The notes under the pieces are model-generated. The model ran no database searches. It was not told where the DNA came from and worked only from the letters and a program-made list of their open reading frames with translations. 8,790 nt of DNA from Planctomycetota bacterium (GTDB taxonomy: Bacteria; Planctomycetota; Phycisphaerae; Phycisphaerales; SM1A02), in the NCBI GenBank assembly GCA_009924765.1, contig RFQW01000047.1:1-8790 (forward strand). Direction: 5' to 3'. The translations under genes and the position numbers were made by a program. This document shows, one piece after another, positions 8,227 to 8,790 of this stretch; position 1 is the first letter of the stretch, and each line of letters starts with the position of its first letter.

Positions 8227-8790
8227 CACCTTGCCATCCACCAGATGCACGATGCGGTCGGCGCGCGCCGCCACCGCGGGGTCGTGCGTGACCATGGCGA
8301 TCGACAGGCCCTTGCGGTGCAGCTGCGCGATCATGTCCAGGATCTCGCCGCCCGTGCGCGCATCGAGGTTGCCGGTGGGCTCGTCGGCCAGCAGCACGCG
8401 CGGCTGGTTCGCCAGCGCGCGCGCGATCGCCACGCGCTGACGCTCGCCGCCGCTGAGTTCACGCGGTCGGTGCTGCATGCGGTTCGACAGGCCGAAGCCC
8501 TGCAGCAGTGCGCTCACGCGCTCACGCGCCTCGGCACGCACCGCCGGCCAGCCGGTGATGCCTGCGGCCACCTTGCAGGGCAGCAGCGCGTTCTCGAGCA
8601 CGTTCAGTTCGGGCAGCAGGTGATAGAACTGGAACACGAAGCCGACGGAGCGATTGCGATAGTGGTTGCGCGCGCCGCCGCGCAGCCCGGCCACCGCGTT
8701 GCCCTCGAACCACAGCCCGCCGCTGCCGGCGTCGGGTTCATCGAGCAAGCCGAGCAGGTGCAGCAGGGTGCTCTTGCCGCTGCCCGAACT
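8218..8790 (-). CDS. lolD: ABC transporter ATP-binding protein, LolD/MacB type (N-terminus beyond window)
   Basis: This is the ATPase subunit of a lipoprotein-releasing (LolCDE-like) or MacB-like ABC transporter, acting at the cytoplasmic face of the inner membrane. 190 C-terminal residues are visible. The window edge falls inside Walker A, of which SSGSGKST is present, so about 40 residues are missing. The Q-loop (Q54, in VFQFYHLLPELNVLENALLP), signature LSGGERQRVAIARAL (112-126), Walker B VLLADEP (132-138) with TGNLDAR following, and H-loop H169 in MVTHD are all intact. The wording HRPxELSGGERQRVAIARAL, LADEPTGNLDAR and GSGKSTLLHLLG closely recalls E. coli LolD. A permease gene (LolC/LolE type) should lie beyond the right edge. 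The gene is convergent with the secreted-protein gene, 30 nt apart. LolD is likelier than MacB or another export ATPase, but without the permease this is not settled. Confidence 0.85.
   Translation of the reverse strand, partial: SSGSGKSTLLHLLGLLDEPDAGSGGLWFEGNAVAGLRGGARNHYRNRSVGFVFQFYHLLPELNVLENALLPCKVAAGITGWPAVRAEARERVSALLQGFGLSNRMQHRPRELSGGERQRVAIARALANQPRVLLADEPTGNLDARTGGEILDMIAQLHRKGLSIAMVTHDPAVAARADRIVHLVDGKVAG

Noticed and set aside
8188..8230. A bidirectional terminator between the convergent genes
   Set aside because: Only a 6-bp GCCGGC stem is present, it includes a stop codon, and neither side has a T run. It is listed only as a weak structure.

Overview
The window is GC-rich chromosomal DNA that is almost entirely coding, with six protein genes, five of them on the minus strand. 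The closest lineage signal is the AAA+ unfoldase ClpC. Its N-terminal repeat region and the 'LPQTPRAKKVIEYAIEEARNLN' type of wording match my memory of planctomycete ClpC proteins. The 'FQFYHLLPE' wording of the LolD-like ATPase and the secreted gluzincin-type protein fit the same group. I therefore infer Planctomycetota, possibly a Phycisphaerae-like lineage. This rests on recalled family sequences, not on a search.

Layout. Positions 1-4117 hold a tight four-gene minus-strand operon, read right to left: an SDR dehydrogenase resembling glucose 1-dehydrogenase (4117-3350), a GMC flavoprotein oxidoreductase (3342-1795), a ten-helix EamA/DMT transporter (1798-875) and an SMP-30/gluconolactonase-type lactonase (878 to beyond position 1). 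The first gap is 7 nt. The next two junctions are 4-nt overlaps (GTGA and ATGA), so the four proteins are probably made together. The likely theme is oxidation of an aldose or related polyol to a lactone, ring opening to the acid, and transport of substrate or product. The substrate cannot be read from the sequence.

Positions 4118-4270 are a short spacer holding the Shine-Dalgarno of the SDR gene and a strong 13-bp hairpin terminator for the upstream gene clpC. clpC (6790-4271) is a complete 839-residue two-ATPase-domain chaperone that keeps the loop needed to dock on ClpP. It is divergent from a plus-strand gene (6871-8187) encoding an exported protein with a zinc-peptidase HEATH motif. The 80-bp divergent spacer contains a perfect 6-3-6 inverted repeat. 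Convergent to that gene, and leaving the window at the right edge, is an ABC ATPase of the LolD/MacB type (8790-8218), cut at its Walker A motif.

I see no tRNA, rRNA, CRISPR array, insertion sequence, phage gene or origin. The long open frames antisense to clpC and to the GMC gene are by-products of high-GC codon usage. I found no clear novel defence or mobile system. The points most worth a second look are the sugar-oxidation operon, the four-cysteine cluster in its GMC protein, the secreted metallopeptidase-like protein, and the inverted repeat upstream of clpC.
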